Origin: Syntrophomonadaceae bacterium
GTDB taxonomy: Bacteria; Bacillota; Dethiobacteria; DTU022; UBA8154
DNA length: 8,496 bases
Direction of reading: 5' to 3'
NCBI GenBank assembly: GCA_007122565.1
Contig: SKTJ01000128.1
Location: forward strand, 1-8,496
Part shown: positions 1 to 6,202 of the stretch, in pieces
How the letters are laid out: every line of letters begins with the position of its first letter
Numbering within the stretch: position 1 is the stretch's first letter
The notes under the pieces: model-generated
What the model saw: only the letters and a program-made list of their open reading frames with translations
The model's database searches: none
What the model was told of the DNA's origin: nothing
Position numbers and translations under genes: made by a program

Positions 1-467
1 ATGTTGGTTTTTTAGTCAAGATAGTGCGGTATGGTTTTCAGCACAGGGTTGTAATGGCTATTCTGGGGATCATGTTTTTACAGGAAGTGCTTAAAGCAAC
101 GGGGGTGTTGGAAAAAACATTGGGCCAGCTGCTCGGCAGCGGTATTCCCCTCTATCTGCTGGCAATCTTTGCCCCACTGTTGGTCAGTTTGCTTACAGGG
201 GATAATACTGCTGCTATGGGCATCCTGATCCCATCATTTTTAGTGCTGGAAGGATTTACGGGTCCGGCAATTTATAGTTTTATTGCCCTCATGTATGTCA
301 GCGCTTTTCTTGGGAATGTCATTTCGCCGGTGCATATCTGTCTTTCTTTAACCAAGGAATTTTTCCAGGCAGAACTGGGCAGAATCTATCGTTTCCTCGC
401 TCCCCCCCTGTTCGGGGCGCTTTTTGCGACAATAGTATTAGTTATGCTCAAGCAGGGATTTTTTTAA
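1..467 (+). CDS. DUF401-family integral membrane protein, C-terminal part (5' end outside window)
   Basis: The frame is open from the left edge (first full codon at base 3) to TAA at 465-467. The GTG at 24 is therefore only the first possible start inside the window, not a convincing real one: no Shine-Dalgarno precedes it, and DUF401 proteins are about 400 residues long. What is visible is the last ~150 residues, with about five hydrophobic segments (starting near VVMAILGIMF, IPLYLLAIFAPLLV, MGILIPSFLV, SFIALMYVSAFLG and PPLFGALFATIVLV). The LLTGDNTAA, AYVSAFLG-like and ISPVHICLSLT stretches resemble the DUF401 (PF04165) signature, where an SPVHLCL-T motif followed by a YF-type segment is typical. 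The family is thought to be transporter-like, with unknown substrate. It converges on the next gene with a 23-base gap, and no clear intrinsic terminator lies between them. Family call is from memory of motifs. Confidence 0.75.
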   Translation, partial: VGFLVKIVRYGFQHRVVMAILGIMFLQEVLKATGVLEKTLGQLLGSGIPLYLLAIFAPLLVSLLTGDNTAAMGILIPSFLVLEGFTGPAIYSFIALMYVSAFLGNVISPVHICLSLTKEFFQAELGRIYRFLAPPLFGALFATIVLVMLKQGFF

Positions 468-490
468 ATGGTTGTATGACATTGTCCCGC

Positions 491-850
491 TTAAGCCAGC
501 ACGATGGTCATAAGAAGCGCTAAACTGATAGCAGAACCGGTGGCCAAAATCAGGTTGCCTTTAGTGCCGGTTGTGTCAAGCATGATTATGGCGATGCTCA
601 GCGTAAACAGCACTATGGTAAAATACCAGTAAGCCGTGAACAACAGGACCAGGGCAAAGATCATATAGGCCAGCTCGATTACCATCACCTTTTGAAAAAA
701 GGGATCTGCCATTAGCTGTATAAGCTGTGGAGGATTTTCCAGCTCGCCTGCCCCTTTGGTGCGGTCGATAAGTATTTTAAAAGATGCGGTGTTAAGCAGC
801 TTATAGCATTCATACACGGCAAAGATGGCGGCTATTACTTTAATGGTCAT
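491..850 (-). CDS. Small multi-spanning membrane protein of unknown function
   Basis: This is a 119-residue protein that I do not recognise. The ATG at 850 is preferred because AAAGGA sits 7 bases upstream; a longer reading from TTG at 868 would place that ribosome binding site inside the gene. The N-terminus (IKVIAAIFAVYECYKLL) is hydrophobic. A polar stretch (about residues 24-52) follows, then a long hydrophobic block (about 55-91, probably two helices) and a last helix (about 100-119) ending in LMTIVLA. This predicts 3-4 membrane helices and no signal peptide cleavage motif. It reads away from the sulfur operon's end in the same direction, but has its own promoter 54 bases upstream, so it is probably a separate unit. 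No cofactor or catalytic motif was seen. Confidence 0.72.
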   Translation of the reverse strand: MTIKVIAAIFAVYECYKLLNTASFKILIDRTKGAGELENPPQLIQLMADPFFQKVMVIELAYMIFALVLLFTAYWYFTIVLFTLSIAIIMLDTTGTKGNLILATGSAISLALLMTIVLA

Positions 851-903
851 TTTTGTTTCCTTTAACAACAGGTTTAATTCCGTGAGTTTGTTTCGTTGAT
901 CAA

Positions 904-932
904 ATTATATACCTGAACGCAGTAATTGCCAA
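904..932 (-). promoter_or_regulatory. Sigma-A type promoter for the small membrane protein
   Basis: Read on the minus strand there is a -35 hexamer TTGGCA (927-932), a 17-base spacer and a perfect -10 hexamer TATAAT (904-909). The expected transcription start is near 897, leaving a ~47-base leader before the ATG at 850. Spacing and orientation match a vegetative promoter well. It separates this gene from the upstream sulfur operon. Confidence 0.7.
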
Positions 933-975
933 GCATAAAGGACAGGGATGCATACAATATTCAGACTAGCGGCGT

Positions 976-1046
976 TGGGAGTTGAAGGCGTGGCAATCTG
1001 CACCTGGCGCTTTTTCATCGTGAGATCGCCACGTCGCCAGCACTCC
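976..1046. repeat. Degenerate long inverted repeat, possible dispersed palindromic element
   Basis: Two arms face each other. The left arm (about 978-999) contains GGAGT, GGCG and TGGCAATCT. The right arm (about 1023-1046) contains AGATCGCCA, CGCC and ACTCC. TGGCAATCT (991-999) against AGATCGCCA (1023-1031) pairs with one mismatch, and the outer GGAGT/ACTCC pair is exact. The arms resemble a widespread bacterial intergenic palindrome containing GAGATTGCCACG and GTCGC motifs, here decayed. It lies just beyond the 3' end of sir and is not followed by a T-run, so it is not a classical terminator, though a transcript could fold here. Confidence 0.5.
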
Positions 1047-1076
1047 TGTTTTGTGCCTTGAGCTTAGTGACCCCTT

Positions 1077-3440
1077 TTATTTGAGGCGGCGGATGCGCAC
1101 CCGGAAGTTATCGTTGCCATCGGGTTTTACCTCAAGTACTTCCTGACCCTGTTCCCTGAAGCTTGCCGGCACATTCTCAACCGGTTCCCCCTTGTCCAGG
1201 ATCACATCCAGGATATCCCCGATCTCCAGCTGCTCCAGAGCAATCTTGGCATGGACGAAATTCATGGGGCAGGCCACACCTGTCAGGTTAAGTTCCTGGG
1301 CCGCCCGGCCGTTTTCTGAGGGGCCTGATGGGCGTTCTGATTTTACCGGGAAATTCAGTGATGCATCCATCTGATCATAGAGGCTCTGCACCTCGTCCAG
1401 AAAACCTCTTACTGCCGTTGACCGCGTGGCCAGTTCGCCGTGAGGACGGCGCAGTTCAGCACGGGCTAGAACCAGTAAATCCCGATGTTCTTCCCCTGCC
1501 AGTGCTGTATCTATGAAATGCCGTTCAAATTCTTTCAGTGCCATGTCTGGATTGCCGGGCTCGATACCCCGGGTAACCAGTAACGACCCTGCCGCTGTTG
1601 CGGTGGCCCGGAGAAGGTTCTCGTTGCTCCCGGACGGAACTTCTGCGGCACGGGCGAAAAAGGCTTCGCTCTTCTTCAGTTCCTCAGCGATCAATTCGAA
1701 TACACCGGCACCGCATTCGCCCTGGCTCCGGCCGGCCAGGGAAAAGGGTTCATCGTCACCCCAGTCGCGGTAAAAATCCGGGAGCTCACTGTAAGCAGGC
1801 ACCTCGGAAAAGGAAGCTGCCAGTCTGAGAACCGTCTTTTCTCCACCACTTTGCCAGTAGCTTTGGAACCCTTCCCCGTAAGCTTCACTGCTTAGATAAT
1901 CTTTTAGCAGTTCTACCGTAAAGGGGGGTATGTTACGGGCGGGTATCCTGGCCACATCCCGGGAAAGTCTGAAGCGGCCTTCCCCGTCATACCCCCCGCC
2001 CACTACTACGTTATAAATGGGATAACTGCGGTTCTCCGCCCGGCGTGCTCCGCCAATGAAGCCCAGTTTGGCCATAGCGTGTTGTCCGCAGTTGTTAGGG
2101 CAGCCGCTGGTATGAATGCCCAACTCCCGGACCAGCTGCGCGGGGATGCCGGCCAATGCCACAGCTTTACTGATCGCCGTATTCAAATCCTGGGAGCGGC
2201 AAACACCCAGGCTGCAGGTTGCCGCTCCCTTGCAGGAAACCATCCATGGTTCGCCTTCCGGCCCGCATGCATCAACCGCCAGCTTACGCAGTTCCCCGTA
2301 GACTGATGGCAAATGTCCGGAGGGTATATCAGGCAAAAGCAGGTTTTGCCGCCGATCGACCCGCAACTGGGACCCGGCATACTGCTCCGCCAGTTCGGCT
2401 AAGCGATGAAGATCATCAGCGGGAAGGTCGCCGCGGTACAATGGAATATGGGCATAAAACAACCCTGCCTGTTTTTGCTGCTGCACGTAGTTCTGCATCC
2501 ACGCGTCATAACCGGAGGCGCTGCTTCCACGGGCTTCTCCAGAGTGCTGCAGCGGTCCTGTCTCTGATTTCTCCAAATCTACCGGAAGAGTATCCGGTAT
2601 ACCCTCTGCAAAAACTTTTTGCAGCTCCTGCTCCAGCTCAGAATGGAATTCTTCTACGCCTATGCGTTCAATGGCAAAGCGAAGCCGTGCCCTTTGCCGG
2701 TTACGGCGATCGCCGTGACGGACATATACCCTCATGACTGCCTCCGCCATGCGGAGCACATCTTTGGCAGGCAAAAACGGCGTAACCAGATCGCTTACAC
2801 GTGAATTGGTTCCCATACCGCCACCCAAATAGACGGCAAAACCTTTTTCTCCCCCCTTAATCTGTGCCACAAATCCCAGGTCATTAACCGCGGCCATGGC
2901 TTCATCAGCACGGCAGCAGGAAAAAGCGATTTTAAATTTCCGGGGCAGGTTGTAGGAGCTCTTCAGGGGAAGGAGATAGTCTGTGAGGGCAAGAACATAG
3001 GGGAGGGTGTCAAAGGTCTCCCCCGGAAAGATGCCGGCATGGGCACAGGTAGTAATATTGCGCACCGTATTTCCACCGCCACCCAGAGGCGTAAGCCCTA
3101 CTTCAAGGAGGCTTTCCATTATCTTATGGGTAGCAGCGATTTCCACATCGTGAAATTGGGCATCCTGTCGGGTGGTAAAATGAATATTTCCACCGGCATA
3201 GCGCTGACTTAAGTCTGCCAGACGATGGGCTTGTGCAGCCCACAGGAAACCTCCCGGAATCCGGGTTCTTAACATGTAAAGACCCTTCTGACGTTGTTCA
3301 TAGATGCCGCGCGGTACGCGCCGTGAACGGAAGACCTCCTCCGACAACTCTCCGGAAAGATAACGCCCTATTTCCTGTTTATGCTGCTGTGTTTCCAGAT
3401 GGACATTTTCCGGTATCCGGTATGTTTGCTTAAGCTTCAT
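1077..3440 (-). CDS. sir: Siroheme nitrite/sulfite reductase with C-terminal TusA-like domain
   Basis: This 787-residue cytoplasmic enzyme is predicted to reduce sulfite to sulfide with six electrons. Residues ~1-550 are a duplicated ferredoxin-type nitrite/sulfite reductase. A substrate/siroheme loop lies near GNTVRNITTC (123-132). The 4Fe-4S/siroheme cysteines follow the family pattern C-x5-C (Cys403, Cys409) and C-x3-C (Cys447, Cys451, in TSGCPNNCGQH). Residues ~570-700 are a helical linker region of uncertain fold. Residues ~715-787 are TusA/SirA-like, with the sulfur-carrying cysteine equivalent at Cys724 in GVACPMN; the usual CPxP motif has lost its second proline. GAGGTGA lies 7 bases before the ATG. 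It is last in the operon, starting 17 bases after hcyD. The family includes nitrite reductases; sulfite is preferred here because of the hcy neighbours. The TusA part might supply sulfur to HcyS, which is inference. Confidence 0.9.
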   Translation of the reverse strand: MKLKQTYRIPENVHLETQQHKQEIGRYLSGELSEEVFRSRRVPRGIYEQRQKGLYMLRTRIPGGFLWAAQAHRLADLSQRYAGGNIHFTTRQDAQFHDVEIAATHKIMESLLEVGLTPLGGGGNTVRNITTCAHAGIFPGETFDTLPYVLALTDYLLPLKSSYNLPRKFKIAFSCCRADEAMAAVNDLGFVAQIKGGEKGFAVYLGGGMGTNSRVSDLVTPFLPAKDVLRMAEAVMRVYVRHGDRRNRQRARLRFAIERIGVEEFHSELEQELQKVFAEGIPDTLPVDLEKSETGPLQHSGEARGSSASGYDAWMQNYVQQQKQAGLFYAHIPLYRGDLPADDLHRLAELAEQYAGSQLRVDRRQNLLLPDIPSGHLPSVYGELRKLAVDACGPEGEPWMVSCKGAATCSLGVCRSQDLNTAISKAVALAGIPAQLVRELGIHTSGCPNNCGQHAMAKLGFIGGARRAENRSYPIYNVVVGGGYDGEGRFRLSRDVARIPARNIPPFTVELLKDYLSSEAYGEGFQSYWQSGGEKTVLRLAASFSEVPAYSELPDFYRDWGDDEPFSLAGRSQGECGAGVFELIAEELKKSEAFFARAAEVPSGSNENLLRATATAAGSLLVTRGIEPGNPDMALKEFERHFIDTALAGEEHRDLLVLARAELRRPHGELATRSTAVRGFLDEVQSLYDQMDASLNFPVKSERPSGPSENGRAAQELNLTGVACPMNFVHAKIALEQLEIGDILDVILDKGEPVENVPASFREQGQEVLEVKPDGNDNFRVRIRRLK

Positions 3441-3457
3441 TTTTAATTCACCTCATT

Positions 3458-3865
3458 TTAAGAAAGCTCTATCTTTTCCTCAACAAAAGAGCCGTCCTGA
3501 TTTTTACGGAAACTTTTGATCTCACCCCGGTGCCCCGCTGCCAGTGAAAGGATCACGTAGCTCACGCCCGGCATAAAAGCCAGCTTTTGATCCTCAACGG
3601 ACATACGTGCGGCAGTCTCCGGGTGGCTGTGCCAGATGCCCACGATCTCCCAGCCGTGCTTACGCATATCCGCGAGGGCGTTAAATTGCTCCGCAGGGTC
3701 CATGGAATAGTGTTCAGCGCTGGCGTCCATATTGGTTAACGGGTAGAATGCGTGGATGGTCAAATCGTTCCCGGCCAGCAACCCGCATGCCTCTAAAGGC
3801 GACTCCTTTTCTGCAGTCTTGATCAGTTTGTTATAAATTGATTGAGGCATTTTAAGGTGAAGCAT
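3458..3865 (-). CDS. hcyD: JAMM/MPN+ zinc metalloprotease (HcyD-type, Mec+-like)
   Basis: A 135-residue Mov34/MPN/PAD-1 family peptidase with an intact JAMM motif: Glu25 (in LEACGLL), then H79-S-H81-P, Ser89 and Asp92 (HxHP-x6-S-x2-D). These ligate zinc and activate water in the family. In the HcyS pathway this enzyme trims the tail beyond Gly-Gly and later hydrolyses HcyS-homocysteine; Mec+ of Mycobacterium does the equivalent for CysO-cysteine. The ATG at 3865 was chosen because GGGGAGG lies just upstream and the domain begins right after it. The open frame reaches back to 3958, but that would overlap hcyF by more than 100 bases with non-conserved sequence. With this start it overlaps hcyF by 14 bases, suggesting translational coupling. 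Length is normal for a bacterial single-domain JAMM protein. Confidence 0.9.
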   Translation of the reverse strand: MLHLKMPQSIYNKLIKTAEKESPLEACGLLAGNDLTIHAFYPLTNMDASAEHYSMDPAEQFNALADMRKHGWEIVGIWHSHPETAARMSVEDQKLAFMPGVSYVILSLAAGHRGEIKSFRKNQDGSFVEEKIELS

Positions 3866-4679
3866 CACTGTCCTCCCCTCTGGTGGGGCAGATGATCTGC
3901 GCTTCATCCCGTAGTGCTGTAATGGTGGGATTGTCCCCGCAGATGGGGCAATCCGCATCGCGATTTGTCTTGATTTTATGAAATGACATCTCTTTGGAGC
4001 TGTAAAAAAGTAAATTATCGATTAGTAACTCTCCGCAACCGAGCAGGTATTTAAGCGCTTCGGTGGCCTGTATGACACCCAGGGTTCCGCCCAGCACACC
4101 GAGGACTCCGGCCTGGGCACAGGACGGGACCGCCCCGGCAGGAGGCGCTTCGCGGAAGATGCAGCGGTAACAGGTGCTCTGGCCGGGCAGAACCGTAATG
4201 GTTTGCCCTTCAAAACGGAGGATCCCCGCATGTGAAAAAGGTTTCCGGGCAAAGTAGCAGGCATCGTTGATCAAAAACTTGGCGGAAAAGTTATCCGTTC
4301 CATCAATTACAAAATCGTAATCAGTTAGTAACTCCAGGGCGTTCTCAGCTGCAAAAGCTTTTTCGTAAGTCCGCACCTCCACGTCAGGATTGACAGCGCG
4401 CATCTTATCAGCCGCTGATTCAATCTTAAGGCGGTTTACATCTGCGGTGGTATGGATAATCTGTCTCTGCAGGTTATTTACCTCTACCCGGTCAAAATCA
4501 ACCAGTCCGATTCGACCCACCCCTGCTGCCGCCAGGTAGAAAGCAGCAGGCGAGCCCAGTCCGCCTACGCCAACGATGAGAACACTTCCTGCCAGCAGTT
4601 TTTCCTGTCCGCGCAGGCCTACCTCTTCCAGGATTATCTGGCGACTGTACCTTTCCACTTGCTCAGGCGTTAAATTCAT
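3852..4679 (-). CDS. hcyF: E1-like adenylyltransferase (ThiF/MoeB/HesA family, HcyF-type)
   Basis: This 275-residue enzyme is predicted to adenylate the C-terminal glycine of HcyS with ATP, preparing it for thiocarboxylation. Visible elements in order: an N-terminal helix region (ERYSRQIILEEVG), the nucleotide loop GVGGLG (37-42), acidic and arginine residues of the ATP site (VDFDRVEVNNLQRQ, 60-73), DGTDNF (126-131), a first zinc pair CYRC (Cys170, Cys173), Cys187 in SCAQAGVLG at the position of the conserved ThiF/MoeB cysteine, and a second zinc pair CPIC (Cys244, Cys247). A short tail of ~25 residues follows. It starts in an ATGA overlap with hcyS, its Shine-Dalgarno lying in the hcyS Gly codons. 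By sequence alone it could be called ThiF or MoeB; the adjacent hcyS, hcyD and metY favour the HcyF role. Confidence 0.9.
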   Translation of the reverse strand: MNLTPEQVERYSRQIILEEVGLRGQEKLLAGSVLIVGVGGLGSPAAFYLAAAGVGRIGLVDFDRVEVNNLQRQIIHTTADVNRLKIESAADKMRAVNPDVEVRTYEKAFAAENALELLTDYDFVIDGTDNFSAKFLINDACYFARKPFSHAGILRFEGQTITVLPGQSTCYRCIFREAPPAGAVPSCAQAGVLGVLGGTLGVIQATEALKYLLGCGELLIDNLLFYSSKEMSFHKIKTNRDADCPICGDNPTITALRDEAQIICPTRGEDSDASP

Positions 4680-4888
4680 GATATCTTCCCTCCACCCATA
4701 AAGTACATAAACTCAACCCGGTCCCCGTCATTTAGCTGTTTATCGTTGTATTGCTCTATGCGTACGAATTCCTCATTTACCTGAACGGATACGTACTGGG
4801 GCATCTCTACCTTTTCAATTTCCAAAAGTTCCGCTACAGTTATGGAATCAGGTAATTCCCTGGTTTCTCCGGCAATAATCAATTTCAT
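4676..4888 (-). CDS. hcyS: ThiS/MoaD-like ubiquitin-fold sulfur carrier protein (HcyS-type)
   Basis: A 70-residue beta-grasp protein resembling ThiS, with the expected pattern: MKLIIAGE strand start, a hydrophobic VAELL helix, VSVQVNEEFV strands and a VEFMYFMGGG end. The C-terminal glycine of mature carriers is adenylated and converted to a thiocarboxylate that donates sulfide. Unlike canonical ThiS, the chain does not stop at Gly-Gly: residues 65-67 are Gly-Gly-Gly and 68-70 are Lys-Ile-Ser. The tail would have to be cut off before activation, the job assigned to HcyD two genes downstream. A strong AAAGGAGG site lies 9 bases before the ATG. It begins 19 bases after metY and overlaps hcyF as ATGA. 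A thiamine role cannot be ruled out from sequence alone, but no thiamine gene is near. Confidence 0.9.
   Translation of the reverse strand: MKLIIAGETRELPDSITVAELLEIEKVEMPQYVSVQVNEEFVRIEQYNDKQLNDGDRVEFMYFMGGGKIS
4688..4693 (-). promoter_or_regulatory. hcyF Shine-Dalgarno inside the hcyS Gly codons
   Basis: GGAGGG, read on the minus strand, consists of the second and third glycine codons (GGA GGG) of the hcyS tail. It stands 8 bases before the hcyF ATG (4677-4679). The Lys-Ile-Ser codons plus the overlapping stop supply exactly this spacer, so protein tail and initiation site share the same bases. Confidence 0.75.
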
Positions 4889-4907
4889 ATGATTGTTCCT
4901 CCTTTTT

Positions 4908-6173
4908 TTACGCTATATTTTGCAAAGCTTGCGCAAAATCTCCTATTATGTCTTCACAGTGTTCCAGTCCCACCGAGACCCGGATCAACCCTGAAGTAAC
5001 TCCCCCAATCTCTTTTTCTTTATCAGCACAATCTTGGAATATGGTGGAAGCAGGATGGATCACCAGGGTTCGGGTTTCGCCAAGGTTGGCCAGATTGGTT
5101 GCCAGCCTGAGCGAGTTGATTAAACGAAAAGACTGCTCTTTGTTTGCCAGCTCAAAAGTAAGAATGGAGCCGAATTTACCGCCGAACTGACGTGAAGCTA
5201 GCTGGTAAAACCGGTTGTCCGTCAGCCCCGGGTATCCAACCCGCCGCACCGCTGGGTGCTGTTTGAGAAAGGTTGCCAGGGATGCCGTGTTGCTGCAATG
5301 CCTATCCATCCTCACGGCCAGTGTTTCCAGGCCGACGGTTTGCAGAAAAGCATTCATTGGTGACTGGCAGCCGCCCAGGTCCCGTCCATAGCGCTGCCGC
5401 AAGGCTGCCATCAGAGCGAAGGGCCCGGCTTTCCGGACAAACTCCTCCAGGTGGGGATGACGCTCCGAACGCCAGTCAAAGCTGCCGCTGTCTACAAGGA
5501 TTCCGCCGATGGCTGTGCCGTGTCCGTTGATGAATTTGCTGGTGGAATGCACCACCAGGTCGGCCCCAAACTCCCGCGGCCGTATGAGATAAGGAGTTGT
5601 TACCGTACTGTCCACAACCAGGGGCACGCCGGCCTTTTTAGTTACTTCAGCAATGGCTGCAAGATCCGCCACATCCATCGCCGGATTGCTGATCGTTTCC
5701 ACAAAAACCATCCGGCACCTATCGCTGATTGCAGCGGCAAGCGCATTGGGGCTGGTGGCATCAGCAAAAACAGTCTCAATGCCCAGGTGCGGCAGGGTCT
5801 TGCTGAACAGTGAATAAGTGCCGCCGAAGATGGTACGGCTGGAAACGATCTGTCCTCCGGCCCCGCATAGGGTTGCAGCCAGGGTACTTATGGCATTCAT
5901 GCCTGAAGCGGCAGCCAGTGCGGCCATACCCCCTTCCAAAAAGGCGATGCGATTTTCCAAAAAGCTGACCGTAGGATTGGCTATCCGGCTGTAGATATAA
6001 CCAGGCTCACGCCCTGCGAAAACCCTCTCCAGCTGTTCCGCGCTTTTATAGGAGAAGGCGTTACTTTGAGCTATAGGTGGAAGGGGAGCACCCGTAGCCG
6101 TATCCGGCCGCCCTCCCCCGTGGATCATCAGAGTCTCCAGGTGGTGCCCTTCCGGTTTTTTTCGATCTTTCAT
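4908..6173 (-). CDS. metY: O-acetylhomoserine sulfhydrylase, PLP-dependent (MetY / Cys-Met metabolism family)
   Basis: A 421-residue cytoplasmic PLP enzyme of the Cys/Met metabolism family, expected to replace the acyl group of an activated homoserine with sulfur. Visible signatures are the N-terminal LETLMIHGG and PLPPIAQSNAF, the phosphate-binding YIYSRIANPT (Tyr61, Arg63), SGMNA (90-94), the pyridine-nitrogen aspartate in VVDSTVTTPYL (Asp188), the Schiff-base lysine in HSTSKFINGHG (Lys213), and the substrate carboxylate arginine in LIRVSVGLE (Arg398). Length suits MetY. An AAAGGGGGGGAG tract precedes the ATG by a few bases. It lies 29 bases after the transporter gene and 19 before hcyS. 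In the hcy pathway the sulfur donor is HcyS thiocarboxylate rather than free sulfide. Whether the acceptor is O-acetyl- or another acyl-homoserine cannot be read from the sequence. Confidence 0.92.
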   Translation of the reverse strand: MKDRKKPEGHHLETLMIHGGGRPDTATGAPLPPIAQSNAFSYKSAEQLERVFAGREPGYIYSRIANPTVSFLENRIAFLEGGMAALAAASGMNAISTLAATLCGAGGQIVSSRTIFGGTYSLFSKTLPHLGIETVFADATSPNALAAAISDRCRMVFVETISNPAMDVADLAAIAEVTKKAGVPLVVDSTVTTPYLIRPREFGADLVVHSTSKFINGHGTAIGGILVDSGSFDWRSERHPHLEEFVRKAGPFALMAALRQRYGRDLGGCQSPMNAFLQTVGLETLAVRMDRHCSNTASLATFLKQHPAVRRVGYPGLTDNRFYQLASRQFGGKFGSILTFELANKEQSFRLINSLRLATNLANLGETRTLVIHPASTIFQDCADKEKEIGGVTSGLIRVSVGLEHCEDIIGDFAQALQNIA

Positions 6174-6202
6174 GTTCTCCCCCCCTTTCGGTAAGTTTCT
6201 TC

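Noticed and set aside
851..868. TTG start six codons upstream for the small membrane protein
   Set aside because: The AAAGGA ribosome site lies within that stretch and points to ATG 850.
976..1046. Intrinsic terminator of the operon
   Set aside because: The arms are imperfect and no run of T follows on the minus strand.
1192..2804. Several plus-strand open frames of 60-170 codons opposite sir
   Set aside because: They lie antisense inside a well-supported reductase gene, show no recognisable domain and have the low-complexity look of mirrored coding sequence.
3866..3958. N-terminal extension of the JAMM protein
   Set aside because: It would overlap hcyF by over 100 bases, is not part of the domain, and a good ribosome site supports ATG 3865.
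5451..5813. 120-codon plus-strand open frame inside metY
   Set aside because: It is a shadow of the PLP enzyme gene; the opposite strand carries all catalytic motifs.
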